Assembly (NCBI RefSeq): GCF_025808395.1
Contig: NZ_CP075524.1
Location: forward strand, 1,488,001-1,552,000
From: Microcella sp.
Lineage (GTDB): Bacteria; Actinomycetota; Actinomycetes; Actinomycetales; Microbacteriaceae
DNA: 64,000 nt
Direction: 5' to 3'
In this document: piece by piece, positions 52,026-60,895 of the stretch
Layout: the number at the start of each line of letters is the position of its first letter
How positions within the stretch are numbered: the first letter of the stretch is position 1
Notes under the pieces: model-generated
The model's input: only the letters and a program-made list of their open reading frames with translations
Told to the model about the DNA's origin: nothing
The model's database searches: none
Program-made: the position numbers and the translations under genes

Positions 52026-52889
52026 ATGAGTCGTCCGCGGCGCGTGCTCATCACCGGCGCACGCGGCATGCTCGGCACCGACCTGCGGCTCGCCGCAGAA
52101 CGAGCCGGCCACCACGTCACCGCTCTCGACCGCGGAGCACTCGACATTCTCGACGCCGCCGCGTGCCGCGACGCCGTCGCCGGGCACGACGTCGTGCTCA
52201 ACGCCGCCGCCTACACGCGCGTCGACGACGCCGAGACGCACGAAGCAGAGGCCATGGCCGTCAATGCTGAGGGTGCCGAGAACCTCGCGCGAGCATCCCG
52301 AACCGCGGGCGCAGTGCTCGTGCAGTACTCCACCGACTACGTCTTCGCCGGCGACGCGACTGAACCGTACGCCGAAGACGCACCGCTCGCCCCCGTCAGC
52401 GCCTACGGCCGCACGAAAGCCGAAGGCGAACGGCGCGTGCGCGCCGCCCACCCCGACGGCAGCATCGTGCTGCGCACCGCATGGCTCTACGGCGAGCACG
52501 GCCCCAACTTCGTGCGCACCATGGTGCGCCTCTACCGCGAGTACGGCACCCTTACCGTGGTCGACGATCAGCACGGACAACCCACCTGGACTCGCGACCT
52601 CGCCGAGCAGACCGTGCGGATGCTCTCCGCAGGCGTGCGCTCAGGCACGCTGCACGGCACCGCGTCAGGAGCCACCACGTGGCACGGCTTCGCATGCGCC
52701 ATCGTCGAGAACCTCGGCGGCGACACTGCTACAGTCGAGCCGACTGACAGCGCTCGCTTTCAGCGACCGGCACAGCGACCCGCGCACTCGGTGCTCGGCC
52801 ACGACGGCTGGCGCCGCATCGGCCTCGAGCCGATGCGACCGTGGCGCGAAGCGCTCTACGAAGCAATGGCCGAAGGGGTGTTCGGGTGA
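52026..52889 (+). CDS. rmlD: dTDP-4-dehydrorhamnose reductase
   Basis: A 287-residue SDR: RVLITGARGMLGTDL, LNAAAYTRVDDAE, STDYVFAGD, YGRTKAEGE (Tyr-Lys) and LRTAWLYGEHGPNFV. It performs the last step to dTDP-L-rhamnose with NADPH. I use ATG 52026; GTG 51996, which overlaps the rmlB stop as GTGA, is an alternative adding 10 residues. The stop overlaps the next start (GTGA). Confidence 0.92.
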   Translation: MSRPRRVLITGARGMLGTDLRLAAERAGHHVTALDRGALDILDAAACRDAVAGHDVVLNAAAYTRVDDAETHEAEAMAVNAEGAENLARASRTAGAVLVQYSTDYVFAGDATEPYAEDAPLAPVSAYGRTKAEGERRVRAAHPDGSIVLRTAWLYGEHGPNFVRTMVRLYREYGTLTVVDDQHGQPTWTRDLAEQTVRMLSAGVRSGTLHGTASGATTWHGFACAIVENLGGDTATVEPTDSARFQRPAQRPAHSVLGHDGWRRIGLEPMRPWREALYEAMAEGVFG

Positions 52890-54031
52890 GTTCTACCACG
52901 CTGCGCGTCGTGCTCGACCAGGCCGTCGCGCCGATACCCGGCGGCATCGGGCGCTATGCCATCGAGCTGACGCGCGAACTCATCGCCACGGCGCCGCGCG
53001 GCTGCGACGTGACCGGCATCGTTCCCTCATCGCCCGAAGCCGACTACCAGCGCATCGAAGCGGCGCTGCCAGGGCTCGGCGGCCTCTACAAGAGTGCCCT
53101 CGACCGCCGGCAGCTCGCCGCCGCCTGGCAGCACGGCTTCACCCGGCTGCCCGGCAGCGGCATGATTCACGCCCCCAGCCTCTTCGCCCCGCTCTACCGG
53201 CACGACCGGGTCAACAACCCCGGCGAGCAGATCATCGTCACCATTCACGACACCGTGCCCTGGAGCCACCCCGAAACCCTCACCCCGCGCGGAGTCGCCT
53301 GGCACATCGCCATGGCCAAGCGCGCTGAGCGCTACGCCGACGCGATCGTCGTGCCCACGCACACCGTCGCCGACCAGCTGGCAGAGCTGCTCGACTTCGG
53401 CGATCGCGTGCGCGTCATCGGCGGCGCAGCCAGCACCACCCTCGACCCAGGGCCGAGCGCCGACAGCAGAGCCGCCGAGCTCGAGCTGCCCGAGCGGTAC
53501 ATCATCTGCGTGGGCACCATCGAGCCCCGCAAAGGCATCGCCGAACTCATCACAGCACTCGCGCTGGACGACGCCCCCGACCTGCCCCTCATGCTCGTCG
53601 GCCGCCAGGGCTGGGGCGACATCGACGTCGACGCACTCGCCGCCGAAGCCGGGCTCGACGAAGGCCGGGTGCGCGTGCTCGGAGCCCTCGACGACACCGC
53701 CCTCGCCGTCGCCCTGTCGCGCGCCACCGTGGCCGTCGTGCCGAGCATCGCCGAAGGGTTCGGGCTGCCGCTGCTCGAAGCGATGCAGCTCGGCGTGCCG
53801 ACCGTGCACTCGAGTGCGCCCGCCCTCGTCGAAGTTGCCGCCGGCGCCGGTCTCGTCGTCGACCTCGACCCGCGCGACGAATACCCCCAGCGCCTCGCCG
53901 AAGCGCTGCGGCGAGTCGTCGACGACCCCGCACTGGCCGACGAGCTGCGCGTGCGCGGGCGCGATCGTGCCGCCGCCTACAGCTGGCACGACTCGGCCGA
54001 GAAGACCTGGCAGCTGCACGCCGACCTGTAG
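52886..54031 (+). CDS. Glycosyltransferase family 4
   Basis: A 381-residue GT-B enzyme: VVLDQAVAPIPGGIGRYAIEL, VTIHDTVPWSHPE, CVGTIEPRKGIAELI and VPSIAEGFGLPLLEAMQLGVPTVHS. It is related to the protein at 49762 (shared TIEPRK and EGFGLP). Start GTG 52886 overlaps the rmlD stop; the frame limit at 52841 lies inside rmlD. Last gene of the rml-associated operon; a rhamnosyltransferase role is inferred. Confidence 0.84.
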   Translation: MSSTTLRVVLDQAVAPIPGGIGRYAIELTRELIATAPRGCDVTGIVPSSPEADYQRIEAALPGLGGLYKSALDRRQLAAAWQHGFTRLPGSGMIHAPSLFAPLYRHDRVNNPGEQIIVTIHDTVPWSHPETLTPRGVAWHIAMAKRAERYADAIVVPTHTVADQLAELLDFGDRVRVIGGAASTTLDPGPSADSRAAELELPERYIICVGTIEPRKGIAELITALALDDAPDLPLMLVGRQGWGDIDVDALAAEAGLDEGRVRVLGALDDTALAVALSRATVAVVPSIAEGFGLPLLEAMQLGVPTVHSSAPALVEVAAGAGLVVDLDPRDEYPQRLAEALRRVVDDPALADELRVRGRDRAAAYSWHDSAEKTWQLHADL

Positions 54032-54118
54032 GCGAGCATCCGGGGCCTGGTGCGCACGGCGGCGCCCGCCTGCCGCCCCCCTGCCGCCCCGCACCGCACC
54101 CCGCCGCGAAAGCAGCCG

Positions 54119-54162
54119 TTTGTGGCAAGAGTGCTGAAAAGTTTCGGCTCACATGCCACAAA
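54119..54162. repeat. Imperfect palindrome with 9-bp perfect arms
   Basis: TTTGTGGCA (54119-54127) and TGCCACAAA (54154-54162) are perfect inverse arms around 26 bases, in which GAAA/TTTC and GAG/CTC also pair. It is noticeably AT-richer than its surroundings. It lies between convergent genes and could be a bidirectional terminator or a mobile/repeated element. Confidence 0.55.
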
Positions 54163-54164
54163 TG

Positions 54165-54290
54165 GGCACCCACGGCGGAGGAGCACGGAGCGCGGCACCC
54201 ACGGCGGCGGGGCACGGGCGCGGCACCCACGGCAGAGGGGCAGGGGCGCGGCACCCACGGCAGAGGGGCAGGGGCGCGGCACCCGCGCGG
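54165..54290. repeat. Tandem 28-bp repeats (four units plus part of a fifth)
   Basis: Units start at 54165, 54194, 54222 and 54250, each with GGCACCCACGGC then a G-rich half; units three and four are identical, unit one is 29 bp. The array directly precedes the end of the LCP gene. Confidence 0.85.
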
Positions 54291-54306
54291 CCGGGCGGCG
54301 GCCGCG

Positions 54307-55683
54307 CTACGGTGCCGGCGAGTCGGTGGGCGCCGGGCGCGGCGCGACCGCCACGCGCACCAACTCGTGGGCGAGCGCGTAGTCGGGGTGCACGTTGTCG
54401 ATCGTCGGCGGCACCAGCTCGACGCGGATCACCTCGTGCTCGCGCGACTTCACGGCGAGATCGGCGAAGAGTCCGAGCATCGCCTGCGGAATCGTCGTGC
54501 GGGCCAGTTCGTTCGACGCCTCGGCGATCGCCTCGAACCGCGTGATCACCGTGGCCGGGTCGAGCTGCTGCAGCATCGCCTCTTGAATGTCGCGCTGATG
54601 CCGCATGCGATCGAAGTCGGTGAGGTTGCAGCGGCTGCGCGCGTACCACAGCGCCGTGTCTCCAGACATGAGCTGCTGGCCGGCCGCGATCACGCCGACC
54701 ACCGGCTCGCCGTTCGCGCAGATCTGCACCGGCTCGTCGACGGTCACCTCGACGCCTCCCATGGCGTCGATGAGGTTCGCGAATCCGGCCATGTCGATGA
54801 GCACCGCGTACTGCACGGTCACCCCCGTGACGCCGCCGACCGCGTCTTTCATCGCCTCGAGCGCGGGGGTGCTGCCGTTGCGCTCGGCATCGGGATACAG
54901 CTCAGGATGCTCCTCGACCCAAGGGTAGAGGTAGGCGAGCAGGCAGTCGTCTCCGCAGTCGAAACCGTTCGGCCACACCTGCCAGAGCGGTGAGCCCTCG
55001 ACGAACGGCGCGTCATACAGATTGCGCGGGATGCCCACCATCGTCACCGCGCCCGAACCAGCATCGACGCTCATGAGCGTCATGCTGTCTGGCCTCAAGC
55101 CGATGCGGTCATCGCCGGCGTCTCCGCCCAGCAGCAAGATCGTGTAGCGCCCGTCGATGGGGGCGTCGATGCCGCCGCCCGCGAAGACGCCGCTGAGAGC
55201 ATCCCGCCCCACACCCGTCATGTAGGCGGCCCAGCCTGCAGAACCGGTGCCCAGCGCGATGCTCACGATCACGAACAGCGCCAGCGGTGCGCGCGCCGAC
55301 GGGCGCGTCTTCACCAGCCGCACGAGCGTGAACGCGTTGAGCGTCGTCACGAGCCACAGCACCGCATAGAACAGCAGCCCGAACTGCGCCACCCACAGCA
55401 CGATCGGGTTCGTCGCGATCGTCAGCGCGGCCGGGCGCCACAGCCAGAGCAGCAGCAGGGCGGCGGCCACGATCGCCCACAGTGTGAGCGTCGCGCCCAC
55501 CGCGAAGCGCCCCCACCGACGGCTGCCGGCGAGCAGCTGCGCGCTGCCCGGAACCAGCAGATTCAGCCCCAGCAGCCACCAGCCGCGCCGCGCCATCACG
55601 TCGGGGTCGCGCACGTCGGGGTTGCGCAGCGGAGACGTGTGCCGCAGGTCGTGAGCGTGCGTGGTCACAGTGTGGGAGGTCAC
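54307..55683 (-). CDS. LytR-CpsA-Psr (LCP) family ligase
   Basis: 458 residues. Three hydrophobic segments at residues 35-140 and a membrane-proximal segment near 145 precede the LCP domain: ILLLGGDAGDDRIGLRPDSMTLMSVD with the conserved Asp/Arg residues, VGIPRNLY, YAVLIDMAGFANLIDAMGGV and WYARSRCNLTDFDRMRHQRDI. LCP enzymes transfer lipid-linked glycopolymers to peptidoglycan on the outer face, so it may anchor the locus products. It overlaps purE by four bases. Confidence 0.92.
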   Translation of the reverse strand: MTSHTVTTHAHDLRHTSPLRNPDVRDPDVMARRGWWLLGLNLLVPGSAQLLAGSRRWGRFAVGATLTLWAIVAAALLLLWLWRPAALTIATNPIVLWVAQFGLLFYAVLWLVTTLNAFTLVRLVKTRPSARAPLALFVIVSIALGTGSAGWAAYMTGVGRDALSGVFAGGGIDAPIDGRYTILLLGGDAGDDRIGLRPDSMTLMSVDAGSGAVTMVGIPRNLYDAPFVEGSPLWQVWPNGFDCGDDCLLAYLYPWVEEHPELYPDAERNGSTPALEAMKDAVGGVTGVTVQYAVLIDMAGFANLIDAMGGVEVTVDEPVQICANGEPVVGVIAAGQQLMSGDTALWYARSRCNLTDFDRMRHQRDIQEAMLQQLDPATVITRFEAIAEASNELARTTIPQAMLGLFADLAVKSREHEVIRVELVPPTIDNVHPDYALAHELVRVAVAPRPAPTDSPAP

Positions 55684-56219
55684 TGCGCGGGTGCGGCGCC
55701 GGAATCCGGTGCCGCGGGGCCTCGGCCGATCGAGGCCTTCAGCGCGGCGTTCTTCTCGGCCACGGCCTGCTCGAGTTCTGCGGCGAAGGCGGTGAGGCGG
55801 TCGGCGACGGCCGCATCCGTCGAGCCGATGATGCGCGCCGCCAGAATGCCCGCATTGCGCGCCCCGCCGATCGACACCGTCGCCACCGGGATGCCGGCCG
55901 GCATCTGCACGATGCTGAGCAGGCTGTCGAGGCCGTCGAGGGTCTTCAGCGGAACGGGTACACCGATGACCGGCAGCGTCGTCACGCTCGCGATCATGCC
56001 GGGAAGGTGGGCGGCGCCGCCTGCGCCCGCGATGATGACCCGGATGCCCCTGCCGGCGGCCGCGCGGCCGAACGAGATCATCGCGTCAGGAGTGCGGTGG
56101 GCGCTCAGCACCTCGACCTCGTGCGGGATGCCCAGCTCGTCGAGCGCGACGGCGGCAGCCTGCATCACCGACCAGTCAGAGTCAGAGCCCATGACGACGG
56201 CGACGAGCGGAGAGTTCAT
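55680..56219 (-). CDS. purE: 5-(carboxyamino)imidazole ribonucleotide mutase
   Basis: 179 residues with VVMGSDSDWSVMQAA, VLSAHRTPDAM, IAGAGGAAHLPGMIA and LSIVQMPAGIPVATVSIGGARNAG, all PurE signatures. It converts N5-CAIR to CAIR in purine synthesis; its partner PurK is at 57844, separated by the DUF222 gene. The first conserved half contains the active-site Ser/Asp (SDSDW) and His (AHR). Confidence 0.95.
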   Translation of the reverse strand: MNSPLVAVVMGSDSDWSVMQAAAVALDELGIPHEVEVLSAHRTPDAMISFGRAAAGRGIRVIIAGAGGAAHLPGMIASVTTLPVIGVPVPLKTLDGLDSLLSIVQMPAGIPVATVSIGGARNAGILAARIIGSTDAAVADRLTAFAAELEQAVAEKNAALKASIGRGPAAPDSGAAPAQ

Positions 56220-56394
56220 GGGTCAAGCGTAGGCGCGGCGGGCGCGGCGGGCGGGTGCGGCGCGCTGGGCGGGGGTTGGTGTGGCGTGAGCGTGGGCTGG
56301 CCGCCGCTCCTCCACAGGCCGCGAGTCAGACTTCTTCTCCCAAGATTGCCGCACCCCTCTAGAACACACGTTCGAATATTGAGAGAATCGACCC

Positions 56395-57810
56395 ATGACC
56401 GCTTCCCTGCTCGCCGCACTCGAGATCGCGCATCGCGCGCTGCTCGACTGCGCCGACGCGGGCTCGATGCACGAGTGCTCAGACGAGGCGCTGCTCGAGA
56501 CGCTGCACCGGGCAGCCGAGGTGCGCCGGCTGGTCGACGCACGATCGGCGGTGCTCGCCGGTGAGGTGGCCAGACGCTCGACTGCGCAGTTGTCGCACGA
56601 TGGGCTCGCGCAGCGGCACGGGCACCGCACTGCTGAAGAGCTGGTGCGTGTCACCACCGGCTCGTCGAAGCGCGACGCTCGAGTGGCTGTGCGCGCCGGA
56701 ACCCTGCTGGCCGAGTCGCTCGGCGAGGGCGACGAGGGCGACGCTCGACCATCGCTCCCCGAGTGGGCGCATGCACTCGTCGAGCCCGTCACCCAGGGCA
56801 GACTGTCGACGGCGGCCCTCGAGTCGATTCGGTCGGGGCTCGGCGATGTCAGCGAGACAGTCAACGCCGACGCGCTGAAATCTGCGGTTCGTGCGCTCAT
56901 CATCGACGCCGAGTCGCTCGACGTCGATCGGCTCTTTCGACGCGCCCGCCAGGTTCGCGATGAGATCGACACTGCAGGCATCGCCGACCGCGAACGCGCC
57001 CGTCGAGACGCTCGGTCGTTGCGCGTCTTCCGCGGCAGCGATGGCATGACTCGCGCCACGTGGGTGCTCGACCCAGAATCGGCCGCCGTCGTCACCGATC
57101 TGTACGACCGCGCGACGTCGCCACGCCGCGGCGGGCCCACCTTCCTCTCGCCGCGCGATGTCGAGCTCATCGAGCGCATGAACGCCGACGAGCGCACGCC
57201 CGAGCAGTACGCCTCGGATGCTTTTCTCGATCTGCTGCGCGCAGGCGCCGACGCCGACTCGAGCGCACTGCTGTCGAGCGGCGCGCCCTCGGTGCGCATC
57301 GTCGTCACCGCGCGCGACCTGCTTGAGGGCTCAGGCAGCGCGCACATCGAAGGGCAGACCGACCCCGTGTCGCTGCCGACCGCGCGCCGCATGCTCTGCG
57401 ACGGAACCCAGGCGCCCATCCTCATCGCCACGACCGGTCAGCCGCTCGATGTCGGCCGAACGCAGCGCTTCTTCACGCCGCGTCAACGCGTCGCGCTCGC
57501 CGCTCGCGACGGCGGGTGCCGATGGTCAGGCTGCGACAGGCCTCCGAGCTGGTGCGAAGCACATCACATTCAGCCGTGGGAGGCCGAGAACGGGCGCACC
57601 GATGTCGCCGACGGAGTGCTCTTGTGCAGGCACCATCACTTGCTCGTGCACAACAACGGCTGGCGCATCGAGAGACATCGCGGGCCAGACGGGCTCGATG
57701 AGTATCGCGCCATACCGCCCGCTCGCGGGGCGGGCACCACCGAGCCACTCGCACTTCGCGCGCACGACCAGACACTTCGACGAGCCCTGCCGGCGCGCCC
57801 CGCCGCCTAG
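56395..57810 (+). CDS. DUF222 / HNH endonuclease-domain protein
   Basis: 471 residues. The helical DUF222 region spans about 20-330 and a C-terminal HNH module about 370-440 carries DGGCRWSGCDRPPSWCEAHHIQPW and LLCRHHHLLVH, with zinc-binding cysteines and the His-Asn-His-type core. Such proteins are multicopy in many actinobacteria; their biological role is unknown. It sits as an insertion on the opposite strand between purE and purK. Confidence 0.9.
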   Translation: MTASLLAALEIAHRALLDCADAGSMHECSDEALLETLHRAAEVRRLVDARSAVLAGEVARRSTAQLSHDGLAQRHGHRTAEELVRVTTGSSKRDARVAVRAGTLLAESLGEGDEGDARPSLPEWAHALVEPVTQGRLSTAALESIRSGLGDVSETVNADALKSAVRALIIDAESLDVDRLFRRARQVRDEIDTAGIADRERARRDARSLRVFRGSDGMTRATWVLDPESAAVVTDLYDRATSPRRGGPTFLSPRDVELIERMNADERTPEQYASDAFLDLLRAGADADSSALLSSGAPSVRIVVTARDLLEGSGSAHIEGQTDPVSLPTARRMLCDGTQAPILIATTGQPLDVGRTQRFFTPRQRVALAARDGGCRWSGCDRPPSWCEAHHIQPWEAENGRTDVADGVLLCRHHHLLVHNNGWRIERHRGPDGLDEYRAIPPARGAGTTEPLALRAHDQTLRRALPARPAA

Positions 57811-57843
57811 GTGGCGGGCGCTGGGTGGTCAGAGAGATTCGCG

Positions 57844-58941
57844 CTAGTCGAAGTGCGCTGCCGCCGCCCGAGCGCGATACACCGTCTCGTCGAGCTCATC
57901 ACCCGTGGCCGTCACGTGCCCGGCCTTGCGACCAGCACGCGGTCCCTTGCCGTAGGCGTGCACCTTGACCGCCGGCTGATGACCGAGCGCGGCCATGATC
58001 GCGGGCTGCGGCAGCTCGCCGAACACGTTGATCATCACCGACCATGGCGCCCGAGCCGACGTATCGCCGAGCGGCCAATCGAGCACCGCCCTCAGGTGCT
58101 GCTCGAACTGGCTCGTCACCGACCCGTCGATCGTCACGTGCCCGCTGTTGTGCGGGCGCATCGCGAGCTCGTTGACCAGCACACGACCATCGCTCGACTC
58201 GAACAGCTCGACCGCGAGCACACCCGTCACATCGAGACCGTTCGCCACCGACGTCGCGATCTCGGCCGCGGCACGCTCGACGGCGTCGCTCGCGTGCGCG
58301 GCCGGCGCGATCACCTCAGCGCACACCCCGCCCTTCTGCACCGTCTCGACCAACGGCCACGGCCGCGACTCGCCGCTCGGCCGACGGGCGATCAGCTGCG
58401 CCAGCTCGCGCCTGAACGACACCAGCTCTTCGACCAGCACGGCCCCGCCCTCGAGCCAGTCGGCAACCTCAGCAGCGCTCGACACGACGCGCACACCCTT
58501 GCCGTCGTATCCGCCGCGCGGCGTCTTCACCACAGCGCGCCCGCCATGATCGGCGAGAAAGCCCTCAACCTCAGAGGCCGACTCGGCTCGAACCCAGTCG
58601 GGCTGCGGCACGCCCAGTCTCGACAAGCGCTCGCGCATCATGAGCTTGTCTTGCGCGTAGAGCAGAGCATCCGGCCCAGGGCGCACCGCAGCGCCCGCCG
58701 CCTGCAGCGCCTGCAAGACCGGCTGCGGCACGTGCTCATGATCGAACGTGATGACATCGCAACCGCGCGCGAACTCGAGCACCGTCGCCTCATCGCGATA
58801 GTCGCCGACGGCCGTCGCGGCGAGACGCGCCGACGAGTCGGCCGCCTCGGCGAGCACCCGAATCTCGACGCCGAGCGCCACCGCGGCCGGAATCATCATG
58901 CGCGCGAGCTGGCCTCCCCCAATGACACCGACGACGGGCAT
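57844..58941 (-). CDS. purK: N5-carboxyaminoimidazole ribonucleotide synthase
   Basis: A 365-residue ATP-grasp enzyme: VVGVIGGGQLARMM at the start, TFDHEHVP, AVVKTPRGGYDGKGV (ATP-binding glycine-rich loop), LAVELFESSDGRVLVNELAMRPHNSGHVT. It makes N5-CAIR from AIR, bicarbonate and ATP, the PurE substrate. Divergent from the GtrA gene. Confidence 0.95.
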   Translation of the reverse strand: MPVVGVIGGGQLARMMIPAAVALGVEIRVLAEAADSSARLAATAVGDYRDEATVLEFARGCDVITFDHEHVPQPVLQALQAAGAAVRPGPDALLYAQDKLMMRERLSRLGVPQPDWVRAESASEVEGFLADHGGRAVVKTPRGGYDGKGVRVVSSAAEVADWLEGGAVLVEELVSFRRELAQLIARRPSGESRPWPLVETVQKGGVCAEVIAPAAHASDAVERAAAEIATSVANGLDVTGVLAVELFESSDGRVLVNELAMRPHNSGHVTIDGSVTSQFEQHLRAVLDWPLGDTSARAPWSVMINVFGELPQPAIMAALGHQPAVKVHAYGKGPRAGRKAGHVTATGDELDETVYRARAAAAHFD

Positions 58942-58998
58942 GAGCCTCCTTATAGAATTCGACTTCCTGTGCCCATTCTGGCCGACAACCGAGGTGAG

Positions 58999-59523
58999 AT
59001 GCCCGCCATCGTTTCGCAGCTCGCACGATTCGGTGCGGTCGGGCTCGTCGGACTCGTCGTCGACATCGCCCTGTTCAACCTGCTGCGCGTCACCGTGTTC
59101 GACCCAGACGTCATCGACGAAGGCCCGCTGCTCGCCAAGACGGTGTCAGTGTCGGTCGCGATCGTCATCAACTGGATCGGCAGCCGGTACTGGACATTCC
59201 GCCTCGAACGGCGACGCCCCGCGGGGCGCGAAGTGCTCGAGTTCGCGCTCGTCAGCATCGGCGGGCTGCTCATCGCCGTCGCCTGCCTCGCCGTCTCGCG
59301 CTACGCCCTCGGCTTCACGAGCCTGCTGGCCGACAACATCGCCTCAAACGTGGTCGGGCTGGCGCTCGGCAGCGCGTTTCGCTTCGCTCTCTACCGCTCG
59401 TGGGTCTTCGACGCTCGGCGCATGCGCCCGACCCAGCCCGCGCACGATCCAGCCGGCAGCACGCCAAGCGTCGACATCGAGCACGTTGCGGGCGTCGACG
59501 ACGAGACGATTCGCCACCCCTGA
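58999..59523 (+). CDS. GtrA family membrane protein
   Basis: 174 residues with four hydrophobic segments: FGAVGLVGLVVDIALFNLL, VSVAIVINWIGSRYWTF, a third, and NVVGLALGSAFRFALYRSWVF. GtrA proteins are thought to flip polyprenyl-phosphate sugars or assist donor glycosylation. ATG 58999 follows GAGGTGAG; GTG 58969 is possible, downstream of a -10-like TATAGA at 58951. About 40 residues of polar tail after the domain overlap the 3' end of the gene at 59344. Confidence 0.8.
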   Translation: MPAIVSQLARFGAVGLVGLVVDIALFNLLRVTVFDPDVIDEGPLLAKTVSVSVAIVINWIGSRYWTFRLERRRPAGREVLEFALVSIGGLLIAVACLAVSRYALGFTSLLADNIASNVVGLALGSAFRFALYRSWVFDARRMRPTQPAHDPAGSTPSVDIEHVAGVDDETIRHP

Positions 59524-60714
59524 CCCCGCGGCTGCCGGATCGAGCTGCCGATACTCGGCCCACTCCGTCGCGAGCACCACCGCTTCGGCACCGGCGAGCG
59601 CCTGCTCGACCGTGTCGACATAGATCGGCAGCGGGTCACGACGGCGGGCGGTCTCGATCGCCACCGGGTCGGTCGCCACCACGACAGCTCCGCGCTCGCG
59701 CAAGAGCTGCACCACGGCGAGCGCCGGAGAATCGCGCACGTCGTCAGAGTCTGGCTTGAAGGCGAGGCCGAGCACCGCGATGCGGCGGCCGATGAGCGGC
59801 CCCAGCTCGCGCTCGAGCACGTCGACCACGCGCGTGCGGCGACGCAGGTTGATCGCGTCGACCTCGCCGAGAAACGCGAGTGCGTCGCCCACACCCAACT
59901 CGTCGGCCCGCGCGCGAAACGCCCTGATGTCTTTGGGCAGGCACCCGCCGCCGAAACCGAGGCCCGCGCCCAAGAACGCCCGCCCGATGCGCGCGTCGAG
60001 GCCGATCGCGTCGGCGAGCTGACTCACGTCGGCACCCGACGCCTCGGCCACCTCAGCCATGGCGTTGATGAACGAGATCTTCGTGGCGAGAAACGCATTC
60101 GCCGCCGACTTCACCAGCTGGGCGGTCGCGAGATCGGTCACGAGACGCGGGGTTCCCGCAGTGAGTGGATGCTCGTAGACGGCATCGAGCAGGGCCACGC
60201 TCTCGTTGTCACCGGCTTCGATTCCGTAGACCAGTCTGTCAGGGTGCAGCGTGTCGTCGACCGCTCGGCCCTCGCGAAGAAACTCAGGGTTCCAGACCAG
60301 TCGGGCGCCGGTCGTGCGCACTCGGGCCGCGAGGCGTTCGGCAGTGCCGACGGGCACCGTCGACTTGCCCACCACCAGGTGGCCCGGGGCGAGGTGCGGC
60401 AGCAGCGCCTCGACGGCGGCATCGACGAACCGGGTGTCGGCAGCGGGCGAGTCTGAGCGCTGCGGTGTGCCGACGGCGATGAAGTGCACGCGTGCGTCTC
60501 GCACCGCCGAAGCGTCGGTCGTGAACAGCAAGCGCGAACGATGCGCTCGTAGCAGCTCGGGCAGCCCCGGCTCGTGAAACGGAGCCTCAGCGCGGGCCAG
60601 CGCCGCGATCTTCTCCGCATCGACGTCGACACCGATGACGTCGTGGCCGAGCTCGGCCATCCCCGCGGCGTGCACCGCGCCCAAGTAGCCGCACCCGATC
60701 ACCGAGATTCGCAT
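59344..60714 (-). CDS. UDP-glucose 6-dehydrogenase
   Basis: A 456-residue nucleotide-sugar dehydrogenase: VIGCGYLGAVHAAGMAELG, VGKSTVPVGTAERLA, NPEFLREGRAVDD, KSAANAFLATKISFINAMAEV and catalytic Cys in GFGGGCLPKD, the UDP-glucose dehydrogenase form. It makes UDP-glucuronic acid, a further donor for surface glycans. The last ~60 residues (after VDARNVLDVDAWRAAGW) run 180 bases into the opposite GtrA gene. Confidence 0.9.
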   Translation of the reverse strand: MRISVIGCGYLGAVHAAGMAELGHDVIGVDVDAEKIAALARAEAPFHEPGLPELLRAHRSRLLFTTDASAVRDARVHFIAVGTPQRSDSPAADTRFVDAAVEALLPHLAPGHLVVGKSTVPVGTAERLAARVRTTGARLVWNPEFLREGRAVDDTLHPDRLVYGIEAGDNESVALLDAVYEHPLTAGTPRLVTDLATAQLVKSAANAFLATKISFINAMAEVAEASGADVSQLADAIGLDARIGRAFLGAGLGFGGGCLPKDIRAFRARADELGVGDALAFLGEVDAINLRRRTRVVDVLERELGPLIGRRIAVLGLAFKPDSDDVRDSPALAVVQLLRERGAVVVATDPVAIETARRRDPLPIYVDTVEQALAGAEAVVLATEWAEYRQLDPAAAGSGVANRLVVDARNVLDVDAWRAAGWIVRGLGRAHAPSVEDPRAVESEAKRAAERQPDHV

Positions 60715-60777
60715 GAGGCGAGGCTACGAGCGGCCGGCGAGGGGCAGGTGAGCGGGGCGCGAGCGGCAGTCGACGAT

Positions 60778-60895
60778 CGGGTGAACGGGCGGGGCGGGTC
60801 GGCGGGGCAGGGTGGAGCGGGTCGGTGGGGTGGGGTGGTTCGGCGGGGTGGGGTGCGTCGGCGCGGCAGGGTGGAGCGGGTCGGCGGGGTGGGGC
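60778..60895. repeat. G-rich imperfect direct repeats
   Basis: The block GGCAGGGTGGAGCGGGTCGG followed by a GGGGTGGGG tract occurs twice (around 60805-60835 and 60865-60894), with further GGGGTGGGGTG runs between. The + strand has many runs of four G. It lies between ugd and the PH-domain gene, immediately past the end of the latter. Confidence 0.75.

Noticed and set aside
54165..54290. A CRISPR array
   Set aside because: The 28-bp units are directly adjacent with no unique spacers, and no cas gene is near.
57811..58968. A long + strand frame giving a 570-residue protein ending in GtrA
   Set aside because: The first ~390 residues are the antisense of purK and rich in Arg and His; only the part from about 58999 has GtrA sequence.
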